Notes under the pieces: generated by a model
Database searches by the model: none
What the model was told of the DNA's origin: nothing
Seen by the model: only the letters and a program-made list of their open reading frames with translations
Assembly: GCF_003970675.1 (NCBI RefSeq)
Contig: NZ_CP034563.1
Span: 558,001 to 622,000, forward strand
Length of the DNA stretch: 64,000 nucleotides
Reading direction: 5' to 3'
Source: Flammeovirga pectinis
Lineage (GTDB): Bacteria > Bacteroidota > Bacteroidia > Cytophagales > Flammeovirgaceae
Position numbers and translations under genes: made by a program
In this document: one piece after another, positions 1-16,798 of the stretch
How positions within the stretch are numbered: position 1 is the first letter of the stretch
Layout: every line of letters begins with the position of its first letter

Positions 1-3498
<3,498 letters not shown>

Positions 3499-6400
3499 AT
3501 GAAACAATTAACTACAACTTCTAATCATTTACTCTTACTTTTTTTGCTTTGCTTAGCAACCAATCTAGACCTCTTTGCACAAGGACAGAAAGTAAGCGGA
3601 ACTGTAAGTGAACCAAAAGGAACGTTTTTACCAGGGGTAAGCGTACTTATTAAAGGAACAACACATGGATCAATCACTGATTATGATGGTAAATTCGATC
3701 TAGAAATACCATCAGGAACAAAAGACCCAATACTGATATTTAGATATCTGGGTTACAAAACACAAGAACTACCAGTAGGAACTAAAAGCGTATTTAACAT
3801 CACCTTAATAGAAGATGCAGAGCAACTAAAAGAAGTTGTTGTGGTCGGCTTTGGTGAACAGAAAAAAGAAAACGTAACGGGTTCATTAGAAACAATGGAC
3901 AAAAAACTAATTAAAGACAGACCTGTAACATCTACATCATCTTTATTTCAGGGAACAATGCCAGGAGTAGTAGCCACACAAACTTCTGGACAGCCAGGAG
4001 CAGACAATATGTCGATTATTGTTCGTGGATCATCCTCAATCAATTCAACACCTGCACTAATTATTGTAGATGGTATGCCAGCAGAAATGAACAATATTAA
4101 CCCTCAAGATATTGAAAGCATGACTGTATTAAAAGATGCGGCTGCAACTGCAATCTATGGTGCAAGAGCTGCAGGTGGCGTAATTCTAATCACAACAAAA
4201 AGAGGAGAAGATGGGAAAGTTTCTTTTGGATATAACGGTTATGTAGGCCTTCAAACTCCTACCAAAGAACATCAATTTGTTGGTGCGGTAGATTACATGG
4301 AAATGCGTAACCAAGCAAGGGTAAACGATGGTGCATTACCACTCTATACAGAAGACCAAATTAACGAGTACAGAGATGGAACAAAACAAGGAGCAAATTG
4401 GAGAGAGTCGATTCTAAAAAGTAGTGCCTTACAACAGCAACACAACTTAACAGTTTCTGGTGGTAGCGATAAGATTAAATACTATGGTTCTGGTTCATTT
4501 TTCGATCAAGAAGGGTTAACAGCAAACACTAACTTTCAGCGTTATAATATGAGAATGAATGTGGATGCTAAAATTAATGACCGTTTAAATACACATTTTA
4601 GAACACATATTGCGAATTCTAGCCGTACTCAACCTACAAGAAGTGTTGGCTCTGCATTTTACAATGCGAATATTTATTCTCCTGTAGATCCTGTTAAATG
4701 GGATAACGGAGAATGGAATTATGTAAGAAATGGTAACCCTCAAAGATGGTTAGAAGAAGGTGGCGATCGTATTAGTGATTTGATGTATACACAAATGATG
4801 TTAGGTGCAGATTATAAGATTGCAAATGGCCTTACTGCCTACATAGATTACAACATGAATTATATGCATGATAGAGGTACTGCATTTAACAACCAACACG
4901 ATTACTACGGAGCAAATGGAGATTTAGTGAAATCTGAACCTAACTGGTACGAAGATTATAATGCTTCTAATCTTTACAGTGGCTTACAAGCACGTTTAGA
5001 TTACGAAAAGAATTTTGCCAACCATTATATAAAGGGTATGATTGGCTATTCTCATGAGTCGAAAACAAACAACAATGGGCAAATGACGAAGTACAACTAC
5101 CTTACAAATTCAATTCATGTAATTGATGGAGGGAGTATGAACCCTACAGATTGGAGAATGGATGGAACAGCATCTGAATGGGCTATTCAGTCAGTTTATG
5201 CACGTTTAAATTATGCTTTTAAAGATAAATATTTGTTCGAAGCAAATGTAAGGGTAGATGGTTCTTCTAAATTTGCTCAAAATAATAGACACGGTGTATT
5301 CCCTTCTTTTTCAGCAGGTTGGAGAATTAGCGAAGAAGGGTTTTTAAAAGATGCTGATTGGTTGACAAATTTAAAAGTGAGAGCTTCTTGGGGACAAGTT
5401 GGTAATCAAAATATACCATATTATGATTGGACTGCTACTTTAGCAACTGGTTCTGCAGTAATTGGAGATCAGGGTGTATCTTCTGTTTATTATGATAAAA
5501 CTGCCAATCCAAATATTAAATGGGAAACCAAAGAGACTACAAATATTGGTCTTGAAGGAGATTTCTTTGGTCGTTTAATAGGCTTCTCTGTTGATGTATT
5601 TAAAAACAGAACAAATGATATTCTGATGAATGTACCTGTTCCTCCTCAATTTGGTTACGATGCTCCACGTGTAAATGCTGGGGTAGTTGATAATAACGGT
5701 TGGGAAGTTTCTTTAAGACACAATAATTCTATTGGTGAGTTCCAATATTTTGTGAACTTAAACATGTTTGATAACAGAAATAATGTAGTAGATATCTTAA
5801 ACACAGGTCCTTGGATTGAAGACGATGGACGCGTTTTTACAGATGTTGGTGCGCCAATGAAATCGTGGTACGGTTATAAATCAGACGGTATTTACCAAAC
5901 AGATGAAGAAGCACTGGCCAATACAGCACACTACGAATTAACAAACGGAAGAATTAAAGCAGGAGATATCAAACTAATTGATTCTAATGGCGATGGTGTA
6001 ATTGATGGTGACGATAGAGAATTGATAGGCGATCCGAATCCTCATTATATGTTTGGTATTAATTTAGGAGGTTCTTGGAAAGGTTTTGATTTTAATATCT
6101 TGTTTAATGGAGCTCTGCAAAGAGATGTGGTTTTATTAAATGAGGCGGCAATGCCATTTGCATTACAAGCAACTCCTCATGAGTGGATGAAAGAAAAAGC
6201 ATGGCCAAACACCAATGAGTTGCCTATTTTAAGAGAAGATTTTACAGTAAACGACCCGGGTAGATACTTCTCAGATTTTTGGGTACAAGATGGTAAATAT
6301 ATCCGCTTAAAAAATGTAACTATTGGATACACATTTAAACAATCTTTCCTAAGCAAAGTAGGAGCAACAAACGCAAGACTTTATGTAAGTGGAGATAATA

Positions 6401-6519
6401 TTTGGAGTAGCTCAAGTTTATGGTCGCCAACAGTAGATCCAGAAATTGATAACGGAGGTAGAGGTTCTTCTTATCCTCAGGTATCAGTTTACACTACAGG
6501 TGTTAGCATTAATTTCTAA
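3499..6519 (+). CDS. SusC-like TonB-dependent outer-membrane transporter
   Basis: This 1006-residue protein has a signal peptide (residues 1-27), an N-terminal carboxypeptidase-D-like beta-sandwich (about 30-105; GVSVLIKGTT, DYDGKFDL) and the EVVVVGFG box that starts SusC plugs. The plug follows, with SIIVRGSSS and IYGARAAGGVILITTKRG, and then a long beta-barrel ending in VSINF. It imports oligosaccharides across the outer membrane with the SusD partner encoded 29 bases downstream, powered by TonB. The adjacent beta-galactosidases suggest a galactose-containing glycan. Start chosen at the ATG that begins the signal peptide. Length is normal for the family. Confidence 0.96.
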   Translation: MKQLTTTSNHLLLLFLLCLATNLDLFAQGQKVSGTVSEPKGTFLPGVSVLIKGTTHGSITDYDGKFDLEIPSGTKDPILIFRYLGYKTQELPVGTKSVFNITLIEDAEQLKEVVVVGFGEQKKENVTGSLETMDKKLIKDRPVTSTSSLFQGTMPGVVATQTSGQPGADNMSIIVRGSSSINSTPALIIVDGMPAEMNNINPQDIESMTVLKDAAATAIYGARAAGGVILITTKRGEDGKVSFGYNGYVGLQTPTKEHQFVGAVDYMEMRNQARVNDGALPLYTEDQINEYRDGTKQGANWRESILKSSALQQQHNLTVSGGSDKIKYYGSGSFFDQEGLTANTNFQRYNMRMNVDAKINDRLNTHFRTHIANSSRTQPTRSVGSAFYNANIYSPVDPVKWDNGEWNYVRNGNPQRWLEEGGDRISDLMYTQMMLGADYKIANGLTAYIDYNMNYMHDRGTAFNNQHDYYGANGDLVKSEPNWYEDYNASNLYSGLQARLDYEKNFANHYIKGMIGYSHESKTNNNGQMTKYNYLTNSIHVIDGGSMNPTDWRMDGTASEWAIQSVYARLNYAFKDKYLFEANVRVDGSSKFAQNNRHGVFPSFSAGWRISEEGFLKDADWLTNLKVRASWGQVGNQNIPYYDWTATLATGSAVIGDQGVSSVYYDKTANPNIKWETKETTNIGLEGDFFGRLIGFSVDVFKNRTNDILMNVPVPPQFGYDAPRVNAGVVDNNGWEVSLRHNNSIGEFQYFVNLNMFDNRNNVVDILNTGPWIEDDGRVFTDVGAPMKSWYGYKSDGIYQTDEEALANTAHYELTNGRIKAGDIKLIDSNGDGVIDGDDRELIGDPNPHYMFGINLGGSWKGFDFNILFNGALQRDVVLLNEAAMPFALQATPHEWMKEKAWPNTNELPILREDFTVNDPGRYFSDFWVQDGKYIRLKNVTIGYTFKQSFLSKVGATNARLYVSGDNIWSSSSLWSPTVDPEIDNGGRGSSYPQVSVYTTGVSINF

Positions 6520-6548
6520 ATCAACACTTACTATCAACACACAGAACA

Positions 6549-8162
6549 ATGAAAAGATTAATCAATATATCAACTTTACTAGTAGCCTTACTTGGGTTAA
6601 CTACAGCTTGTAACTATTTAGATAAAGAACCTTTACATGCTGTTTCTGATGAGACTTTTTGGAAGAATCAGAACGAAGCAAGAGCATTTTTAGACAATAT
6701 CTATAATTCTATAACACCTTGGGATCATTTATATACAGAAAGTGCAACAGATAATGCCTATTTAAGATACCCTTGGGAAGGAAGTGATTTAAGAGACTAT
6801 ACTGCAGGCGTTCATACATCATTCACAGGTTTCTGTGGATGGTGGTTTTCTTACACAGATATAAGAAACTGCTACGAATTTCTAAATAGAGTAGATGATG
6901 TACCGGGTATTGACGCAACAGAAAATACAGAAATGCGTGCGGAAGTACATTTCTTCTTGGCTTCTGAATATTTTGATATGTGGAAAGTGTACAAAGAAGT
7001 GCCACTTGTAGATAAATTGCTGACATTAGAAGAAGCAGATGTACCAACAGCCACAGAAGAAGAAATAAAAGCCTTTATTGTAGAAAACATTGATATTGCA
7101 ATTGCAGGTTTGCCAGAAACTAGATCAGATGGCCGCTTAACCAAAGCTGCTGCAGAAATGCTAAAAGCAGATTACTTACTTTGGATTGCAGATTATGCTG
7201 GGGTGGCAACACTTACAGGAGATATTATTAAATCTGGTAATTATGCTTTAGAAGCAAATTATGACGATCTTTTTCATTCTTCAACACAAACAGGCACTAA
7301 AGAAAATATACTTTGGAGAGAGTATAAAAACGGAGTGACAGAAGATTGGGCTAACTATCTTAATTATGCTTTTCTTCCAAATGGTTTTGGCGGAGGCTGG
7401 TCTTCTATTTCGCCATCTACTTTATTGGCAGATGCTTACGAAGCAAAAGATGGTAGTTACCCTTACACTACTTCTCCTTTATATGATCCGGTAAATGATC
7501 CAAAAGGATATACAATTCGTGATTCTAGGTTTGAAGAAACCATTTTGTACGATGGGGTTTATTACGAAAGTATTTTATACAATCCACTTGATTTAACCGA
7601 AGGGAATCCAAATAAAATTGGCGGAAGTAACTGTACTTTAACAGGCTATAATTTTAGAAAATATACAGACATGGATAAAGTAACGCACTCCCTATGTGAT
7701 GTAAATAATTACGTCTATAGATATGCAGAAACATTATTGATGTTTGCAGAAGCACAGAACGAAATAACAGGACCTACAACAGAAATATATAATGCAATTA
7801 ATCAAATAAGAACTAGAGCAGGTATGCCTAACGTTAATCAATCTATCTATAACTCAAAAGATGCTCTCCGAGAATTAATTCAAAGAGAAAGACGAGTGGA
7901 GTTTGCAGGAGAGTCAAAACGTTTTTGGGATACTTGGCGATGGGGTCAAAATAAATACGGAAGCCCAGCACATTGGTCAGAAAACACACTTACAAACGAT
8001 ATGGAAAGTGTAGATTATGAACATGCTGATGGCGACAGTTATACAGATTTCTTAAGAAAAAGAAGAGATGGAGGTATGGGAGATAGAACGTATGTTTTCC
8101 CAATTCCGCAAACAGCTCTAGACGTTTCGAAAAATATTACACAACATCCTGCGTGGAGATAA
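6549..8162 (+). CDS. SusD/RagB-family glycan-binding lipoprotein
   Basis: This 537-residue lipoprotein has its lipobox LTTAC with Cys21. It shows the N-terminal SusD region (YLDKEPLHAVSDETFWKN), the tetratricopeptide-like helices and the C-terminal family signature RRVEFAGESKRFWDTWRWG. It caps the SusC barrel at the cell surface and captures oligosaccharides. It lies between susC and the GH2 gene with short gaps (29 and 17 bases), so the three are almost certainly co-transcribed. The residues after Cys21 (NYLDKE) carry acidic residues, compatible with surface export. Confidence 0.95.
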   Translation: MKRLINISTLLVALLGLTTACNYLDKEPLHAVSDETFWKNQNEARAFLDNIYNSITPWDHLYTESATDNAYLRYPWEGSDLRDYTAGVHTSFTGFCGWWFSYTDIRNCYEFLNRVDDVPGIDATENTEMRAEVHFFLASEYFDMWKVYKEVPLVDKLLTLEEADVPTATEEEIKAFIVENIDIAIAGLPETRSDGRLTKAAAEMLKADYLLWIADYAGVATLTGDIIKSGNYALEANYDDLFHSSTQTGTKENILWREYKNGVTEDWANYLNYAFLPNGFGGGWSSISPSTLLADAYEAKDGSYPYTTSPLYDPVNDPKGYTIRDSRFEETILYDGVYYESILYNPLDLTEGNPNKIGGSNCTLTGYNFRKYTDMDKVTHSLCDVNNYVYRYAETLLMFAEAQNEITGPTTEIYNAINQIRTRAGMPNVNQSIYNSKDALRELIQRERRVEFAGESKRFWDTWRWGQNKYGSPAHWSENTLTNDMESVDYEHADGDSYTDFLRKRRDGGMGDRTYVFPIPQTALDVSKNITQHPAWR

Positions 8163-8167
8163 CCTAA

Positions 8168-11434
<3,267 letters not shown>

Positions 11435-11454
11435 CAAACAAACAGACTTAAAGT

Positions 11455-11476
11455 CAACTCCAATAAAATGGAGTTG
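11455..11476 (+). other. Intercistronic hairpin
   Basis: CAACTCCA (11455-11462) pairs with TGGAGTTG (11469-11476) around a six-base loop, in the 62-base gap between the GH2 and kinase genes. No T-run follows, so it is more likely an mRNA stability or processing element than a terminator. Confidence 0.5.
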
Positions 11477-11496
11477 GCTAAATACCTAATTAGAAA

Positions 11497-12600
11497 ATGA
11501 TGAAAGAACTACAAGAAAAATTCAACCAATTTATAGCCGATATTCCTGTTAAATCTATACACCCATTTGGCTCAGGACATATAAACGATACCTACTTAAT
11601 AGAAGTAGAAGGGACTACGCAAAATTACATTCTTCAGAGAGTAAACCATCATATTTTTCCAAATGTGCCAGAACTAATGAACAACATAGTTGCTGTAACA
11701 AAACATTTACGAAAGAAGTATGAACAAATGCCACATAAGAACCCAGATATTAATACATTAACTTTCCTTCCTGCAAAAGATGGAAATATGTATTACAAAG
11801 ATGAAAGTGGAGATTATTGGAGAGTGATGCTGGAAATTAATCCTGCAAAAACTTACGATCAAGTGGAAGAGCCAAAACAAGCTTTTCAGGCAGGTGTTGG
11901 GTTTGGTGGTTTTCAATCTTTATTGTCTGATTTAGACGGAAGTAAACTCTACGAGATTATTCCAAATTTCCATAACATGGAAACACGTTTGCAAACTTTT
12001 TTAGATACAGTAGAGAAAGACCCTAAAGACAGAGTTACTCTAGCACAAGAACAAATCGCTTTTGTAAAAGAGAGAACGGAAGAAATGCTTACGCTAGTAC
12101 GTTTAAGTAAAGAAGGTGTTTTGCCAATTCGAGTAACACACAACGATACTAAAATTAATAACATCTTATTAGATGAAAACGATCAAGGATTGTGTGTTAT
12201 TGATCTAGATACGGTAATGCCAGGTTTAGTACATTATGATTTTGGAGACTCTATAAGAACATCTACAAATACGGGTGCAGAGGACGATGCAAATTTAGAT
12301 AATGTAGAAATGGACATCAATTTGTTTAAAGCATATACTGAAGGTTTTCTTCAAGAAACAGCTGATATTTTAACAGAAACAGAGATAAAATACCTTCCAT
12401 TATCAGCAAAAATTATGACTTTTATTATCGGTTTAAGATTTATAACTGACTACATTGACGGTGATAACTACTTTAAGACAAAACATGAACACCACAATTT
12501 ACAACGTGCTAAAGCACAGTTTAAATTGGTGGAAAGTATGGAAGTGCAATTTGAAGAAATGAAGAAAATTGTTGCTGATGCAACCGTTCTTACGGTATAG
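11497..12600 (+). CDS. APH-family sugar kinase, NahK-like (anomeric hexose/HexNAc kinase)
   Basis: This 367-residue cytoplasmic protein has the aminoglycoside-phosphotransferase fold. It shows an N-lobe glycine loop FGSGHINDTY, the catalytic loop THNDTKINN with base Asp217, and the metal site VIDLDTVMPG followed by YDFGDSIR. This combination resembles N-acetylhexosamine 1-kinases (NahK/LnpB), which make sugar 1-phosphates from GalNAc, GlcNAc and, less well, galactose. It sits after a beta-galactosidase in a susCD operon, so a role phosphorylating released galactose or HexNAc at C1 is plausible. The exact sugar is inference. No antibiotic link is implied by the fold name. Confidence 0.82.
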   Translation: MMKELQEKFNQFIADIPVKSIHPFGSGHINDTYLIEVEGTTQNYILQRVNHHIFPNVPELMNNIVAVTKHLRKKYEQMPHKNPDINTLTFLPAKDGNMYYKDESGDYWRVMLEINPAKTYDQVEEPKQAFQAGVGFGGFQSLLSDLDGSKLYEIIPNFHNMETRLQTFLDTVEKDPKDRVTLAQEQIAFVKERTEEMLTLVRLSKEGVLPIRVTHNDTKINNILLDENDQGLCVIDLDTVMPGLVHYDFGDSIRTSTNTGAEDDANLDNVEMDINLFKAYTEGFLQETADILTETEIKYLPLSAKIMTFIIGLRFITDYIDGDNYFKTKHEHHNLQRAKAQFKLVESMEVQFEEMKKIVADATVLTV

Positions 12601-12644
12601 ACTTTATTAGCAGAAAAACAGAACTTACAATTAATTTGAGACCT

Positions 12645-12672
12645 ATAAAGTGATACTTATGTATCACTTTAT
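12645..12672 (+). terminator. Hairpin between kinase and DUF3472 genes
   Basis: ATAAAGTGATAC (12645-12656) pairs perfectly with GTATCACTTTAT (12661-12672) around TTAT. The following TATTTA is a weak U-tract, so it may terminate or attenuate. It lies only 19 bases before the next start codon. Confidence 0.55.
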
Positions 12673-12691
12673 TATTTATATACCTATTGAT

Positions 12692-14020
12692 ATGAAGTAT
12701 TTTAATTGCATTCTTTTAGTACTCTCTAGTTTAATAATGAGTTGTGCGCCGTCTACACCTAAAAGCAATGAGGGTTTTACACTACTCTTGAGAGATAATG
12801 CGTGGATAGGCGATAATTACCATGAAGTTCCAAAAGTGGTGACTAAAAATGGTATAGAAAATTGGAAAAGTACCCAACCAATAACGGCTTATTTTTATGC
12901 TGACAAAGCGGGTAAGATTAATTTAAAAGTTAAATTAAAAGTTATAAATGGACCTGTGCAATTAAGTATTAAGATTGGACAGCAAGAGAAGTTTATCACT
13001 GTAAAATCTAAGGAGTTAAAAGCGATAGATATTGGAAGTTTTAAGCTGCAAAAATCAGGATATCAAGAAGTCATAATTAATAAGAAAACACTTGTTGACG
13101 ATGTTCAAATTGTGTATTTAGAGATAGATAAAAAAACTGAAAATAAATTTTATAGCATTCCAGAAAGTAATACGTATTTTGGAAGAAGAGGCCCAAGTGT
13201 TCATTTAAAATATGAACTTCCGGCAGCCGTTAAAGACCAAGAAGTAGAATGGTTTTATAACGAAATTGAGGTGCCAAAAGGAGAAGACGTAATTGGTTCT
13301 TATTTTATGGCAAATGGGTTTGGTGAAGGTTATTTCGGTATTCAGGTAAACAGTGAAAATGAAAGACGTATTTTATTTTCTGTATGGAGTCCTTTTAAAA
13401 CAGATAATCCAGAAGACATTCCTGATGATCAGAAAATACAATTATTAGCAAAAGGCGAAGGAGTAACCACTGGAAAATTTGGAGATGAAGGAGCTGGTGG
13501 CCAAAGCTATAAAGTGTACAATTGGAAACCAGAAACAACGTATAAATTTCTTTTAAGAGGACATCCAGTAGCCCATAATTATACGCAATACACAGCTTAT
13601 TTCTTTGCACCCGAAGAACATGAATGGCAAATTATAGCGAGTTTTAAAAGACCAAAAACTACTACTTATCTTACCAATTTTCATTCATTTTTAGAGAATT
13701 TTATACCGGCCACAGGTGATATTATGCGTCAAGCAAATTATAAAAATCAGTGGGTGAGAACAGCAAAAGGAGATTGGTATGCCGTAGACAGTGCAAAATT
13801 TACTGCAGATGCAACAGCAAGAGGCTTAGATAGGTTTGATTATGGTGGAGGAGTAAATAGTACGGGTTTCTACCTTAAAAATTGTGGCTTTTTTAACAAT
13901 GTAGTAGAAATGAATACGGAGTTTAACCATGCAGTGAAACCAAATCAGCCGAAAATAAATCTTAGTAAATTAGATAAAATTGCAGCCGAAAATAATATAT
14001 CAAATAAAAACAGAACTTAA
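12692..14020 (+). CDS. DUF5077/DUF3472-domain lipoprotein
   Basis: I place the start at the ATG at 12692 because it gives a clean lipoprotein signal (MKYFNCILLVLSSLIMSC, Cys18). The upstream in-frame ATG at 12650 lies within a hairpin. The 442-residue product has an N-terminal DUF5077-like segment (LRDNAWIGDNYHEVPKV, about 30-135) and a DUF3472 domain (YFGRRGPSVHLKYELP through FLENFIPATGD, about 155-380). Such proteins are frequent in Bacteroidota glycan loci, and their activity is not established. Surface or periplasmic carbohydrate binding or cleavage is inference from context. Confidence 0.8.
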   Translation: MKYFNCILLVLSSLIMSCAPSTPKSNEGFTLLLRDNAWIGDNYHEVPKVVTKNGIENWKSTQPITAYFYADKAGKINLKVKLKVINGPVQLSIKIGQQEKFITVKSKELKAIDIGSFKLQKSGYQEVIINKKTLVDDVQIVYLEIDKKTENKFYSIPESNTYFGRRGPSVHLKYELPAAVKDQEVEWFYNEIEVPKGEDVIGSYFMANGFGEGYFGIQVNSENERRILFSVWSPFKTDNPEDIPDDQKIQLLAKGEGVTTGKFGDEGAGGQSYKVYNWKPETTYKFLLRGHPVAHNYTQYTAYFFAPEEHEWQIIASFKRPKTTTYLTNFHSFLENFIPATGDIMRQANYKNQWVRTAKGDWYAVDSAKFTADATARGLDRFDYGGGVNSTGFYLKNCGFFNNVVEMNTEFNHAVKPNQPKINLSKLDKIAAENNISNKNRT

Positions 14021-14185
14021 TATTGTAGTGGATTATTACAGTTTAAAGGTATGTAATACAGTTGTTTAATTATATTTATGAATTGTGGTTCACGTAAAAA
14101 AATGAAGAATAGCAATAATTAATAAAAAAAATTATAAATTGCTTACTTAAGCACAACAAATTTTAATTTTTTGATTAGTAATAGG

Positions 14186-15412
14186 ATGAAGAAAGACGGG
14201 AAAGTTTTTAAAAAGAAACAGATTCGAAAAAGTCAGATATTACAATTATTACTTAAGGAGAAAACACTATCTCCTTCAGAAATTGCTACGAGAACAGAAT
14301 TAACCTTACCAATGTCATCTTCTTTAATGAAAGAATTGGTAGACGATAATTATATATTTTTACAGGAGCATAGAACGGAGAAAAACGTAGGAAGACCTCC
14401 TACTTCTTATCAAATAAATCCTGATGGAGGCTATTTTTTTGGTGTGAAAGTGGGTTTAAGGAAAACGAGAATCATTCTGCTGGATTTACAGAACAAAGAA
14501 CGCTTTTTTGTTTCTGAAGATACAAGAGAAATTAAAGACTCGGTCAACTTCTTAAAACGTCTGATTAAATCGATAAAAAAGATCATTAACGATCAGGAAA
14601 TTCCTTTAGAAAGAGTATTAGGAGTAGGGGTTGCTGTACCTGGTTTGGTGAATAGTAAAACGGGTAGATCGTTTAGTTATTTCAATGATTTAGACACTAC
14701 GTTGCAAAACTATTTAACAGATGCTTTTAAAGTACCTGTAGAAATTGAGAACGATGTAAATGCACTTACTTTAGGAGAGTTGCATTTTGGTACTGCCAAA
14801 ACTTCAGAAAATGCTTTATGTATTAACCTTGATAAAGGTATTGGTATGGGCATGATTGTAAGTGGAGGTTTATATACCGGACAAAATGGATTGGCAGGGG
14901 AACTTGGTCATATACGTATAGATGATCATGGTGATATGTGTTATTGTGGTAAAAAAGGGTGTTTAGAAACCTTTGCTTCTGGAGAAGCTTTGGTGAGAAA
15001 AATGCAAGACATCTACAAAAAGGGAGAATCTCCTATTGTAGAAAAAATTCTGAAAGAAGCTGGTAAAACAGAAGTTGACTTAGATGTTTTTGTTGATATT
15101 GTTACAATGGGCGACCAAGTAGGCATAGAATTAACAGAACAAGCAGGGGTTTCTATTGGTAAAGCAATAGGTATTTTAGTTAACCTTTTTAACCCAGATA
15201 AAATTATTCTAGGAGGTAAAGTGAGTCAGTTAAAAGATTATATCCTTTTTCCTGTAAAGTCTTCTGTCATTAAACATTCATTGCCAGAAACGTTTGCACA
15301 AACTACAATCACTTATTCTGATATAAGAAGAAAAGCAGGTTGTTTAGGAGCAACAACATTAGTGTCTGATAAAATATTTAGACCTTCTGAAGCAGCCATT
15401 CATTTTGTGTAA
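14186..15412 (+). CDS. ROK-family transcriptional regulator (NagC/XylR type)
   Basis: I prefer the ATG at 14186 over an upstream in-frame TTG at 14171, giving 408 residues. A winged helix-turn-helix fills about residues 15-75 (LSPSEIATRTELTLPMSSSLMKELV). A ROK sugar-kinase-like domain follows, with EIENDVNA, GMIVSGGLYTGQNGLAGELGH and the zinc motif CYCGKKGC (Cys252, Cys254, Cys259). Proteins of this type are repressors released by a sugar or sugar phosphate. It lies between the glycan genes and the GalT-like gene, so it probably controls this locus, perhaps through the inverted repeat at 3276-3313. That link is inference. Confidence 0.92.
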   Translation: MKKDGKVFKKKQIRKSQILQLLLKEKTLSPSEIATRTELTLPMSSSLMKELVDDNYIFLQEHRTEKNVGRPPTSYQINPDGGYFFGVKVGLRKTRIILLDLQNKERFFVSEDTREIKDSVNFLKRLIKSIKKIINDQEIPLERVLGVGVAVPGLVNSKTGRSFSYFNDLDTTLQNYLTDAFKVPVEIENDVNALTLGELHFGTAKTSENALCINLDKGIGMGMIVSGGLYTGQNGLAGELGHIRIDDHGDMCYCGKKGCLETFASGEALVRKMQDIYKKGESPIVEKILKEAGKTEVDLDVFVDIVTMGDQVGIELTEQAGVSIGKAIGILVNLFNPDKIILGGKVSQLKDYILFPVKSSVIKHSLPETFAQTTITYSDIRRKAGCLGATTLVSDKIFRPSEAAIHFV

Positions 15413-15423
15413 AATAGTATAAA

Positions 15424-15464
15424 GAAGTCATTTCTAGAGAATTTCATTATTTAGAAATGACTTC
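15424..15464 (+). terminator. Intrinsic terminator after ROK gene
   Basis: GAAGTCATTTCTA (15424-15436) pairs with TAGAAATGACTTC (15452-15464). It is followed by a T-rich stretch. Confidence 0.8.
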
Positions 15465-15556
15465 AATTTTCCTTTTTTGATCAAACATTAACCAACAAGA
15501 CAAAAGCCTAATATTCCAGCATAGACTAACCTAATATCTTTAAAATAATTAAACCA

Positions 15557-16555
15557 ATGACAATCAAAGAGACAAATAGAAGTTCGGTGTTATCGAACCA
15601 AATGGATGAATTATACCTTTCAGCATTTCAATCAAAATACATTACAAAAGAAGCATTAGAAGGAAATGAACGTTTGCATTTTTTTGATGTAGAGGATGAA
15701 ATTGATTACAAAATTCAGATCAATCATGTAAGATCAAAATATAGTAAAGAAATGGCAGGGGTTAAGAAGCCTCAATTACCAAATGGAGCAAAGTGCCCTA
15801 TTTGCATAGAAAATGTAGGTAGTAAAGGCAAAGAGAATTTAAAGCATTTACCCATTGATTTAGGTTCAACTCCATTCTTTTTACAATTGACGCCTTTCCC
15901 TTTATATCATCATCATTTTGTGTTGATTTCTGAAGAACATAAACCTATGGAGGTAAGTGCTGATAGTTTTAAAAATCAGCTTCACTTTTTAGACATGCAA
16001 CCCGAATATACTGTGTGTTCTAATTCTGATAGAGAATGGGCCGGGGCTTCTATTTTATCGCATTTGCATTATCAGGTTTTTAAAAAACTTGAGCTTCCCA
16101 TTTTTAATACAAAAGTAAAAGCACAGTTTATACAAAACCAAGTGACTTATACGCTTTGTAAGTTCCCGTTAACGGTAATAAAATTAGAGGCAGATGATAG
16201 AATTTTGATGGAAATTGCTTTACAAACGGTATTGAGTAAGTGGAAGGGAGCTAATAGTGACAATACTTTTAATACTGCAATGCGTAAAGTAAATAATGGT
16301 TACCAAGTGTATTTATTGTTTAGAAATCCAGCTTATAGAACTCCAGAAAATTTACTTAAATATAAATACGAAGGAGTAGGTGTTATAGAGGCTTGTGGAG
16401 AAGGAATTTTGCCAACACCAGAAGGAGAAGATGCACAAGAATTAAATGCAGCAATAAAAAAAGAAGGGAAAGAAATAATTAAAGGGATTTTAAATGGATT
16501 AAACCCATTGTCTGAAGGTGATGCACTTGCTTTTTTTTATCAGTTAAAAGCCTAA
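15557..16555 (+). CDS. DUF4922 protein, GalT/Ap4A-phosphorylase-like nucleotidyltransferase
   Basis: This 332-residue cytoplasmic protein shows the landmarks of the HIT/GalT superfamily. They are a CPIC pair (Cys80, Cys83), LISEEHKP with His128, and SHLHYQ (His169, His171, Gln173). E. coli GalT uses Cys52, Cys55, His115 and His164 for metal and His166-x-Gln168 for uridylyl transfer. The order and spacing here are parallel, making His171 the likely nucleophile. Related enzymes include GDP-hexose phosphorylases and Ap4A phosphorylases. Next to the NahK-like kinase, a role converting a hexose 1-phosphate to or from a nucleotide sugar is a good hypothesis. The nucleotide is not readable from sequence. 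Confidence 0.8.
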   Translation: MTIKETNRSSVLSNQMDELYLSAFQSKYITKEALEGNERLHFFDVEDEIDYKIQINHVRSKYSKEMAGVKKPQLPNGAKCPICIENVGSKGKENLKHLPIDLGSTPFFLQLTPFPLYHHHFVLISEEHKPMEVSADSFKNQLHFLDMQPEYTVCSNSDREWAGASILSHLHYQVFKKLELPIFNTKVKAQFIQNQVTYTLCKFPLTVIKLEADDRILMEIALQTVLSKWKGANSDNTFNTAMRKVNNGYQVYLLFRNPAYRTPENLLKYKYEGVGVIEACGEGILPTPEGEDAQELNAAIKKEGKEIIKGILNGLNPLSEGDALAFFYQLKA

Positions 16556-16798
16556 AAAAGCTAGAAGTTGAAGGGTTAAGTTTATTCTAATTTATTAATA
16601 ATTAAATCGAGATTCTTTAAAAGTTCTTGTGTATTTTTACAATATTAAATTTCGCTTAATAATATTAATCATAAATAAAAAATTGAATAATAGTTTATTA
16701 TTTGGCTAAACAGTATTTAATTTGGTTATTGAAATTAACTCGCATATATAAACACATCATCTTTTTTTAAAAGAAAAACACTTACTACATAGTATACC

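Noticed and set aside
6823-7144. Reverse-strand open frames opposite susD
   Set aside because: They mirror the coding bias of the susD gene, overlap each other and have no start context or recognisable product.
11497-12600. Aminoglycoside resistance phosphotransferase
   Set aside because: The motifs fit anomeric sugar kinases and the gene sits in a glycan operon, so the drug-related family name is only a fold label.
14171-14185. TTG start extending the ROK regulator
   Set aside because: An ATG five codons later gives a normal regulator N-terminus.
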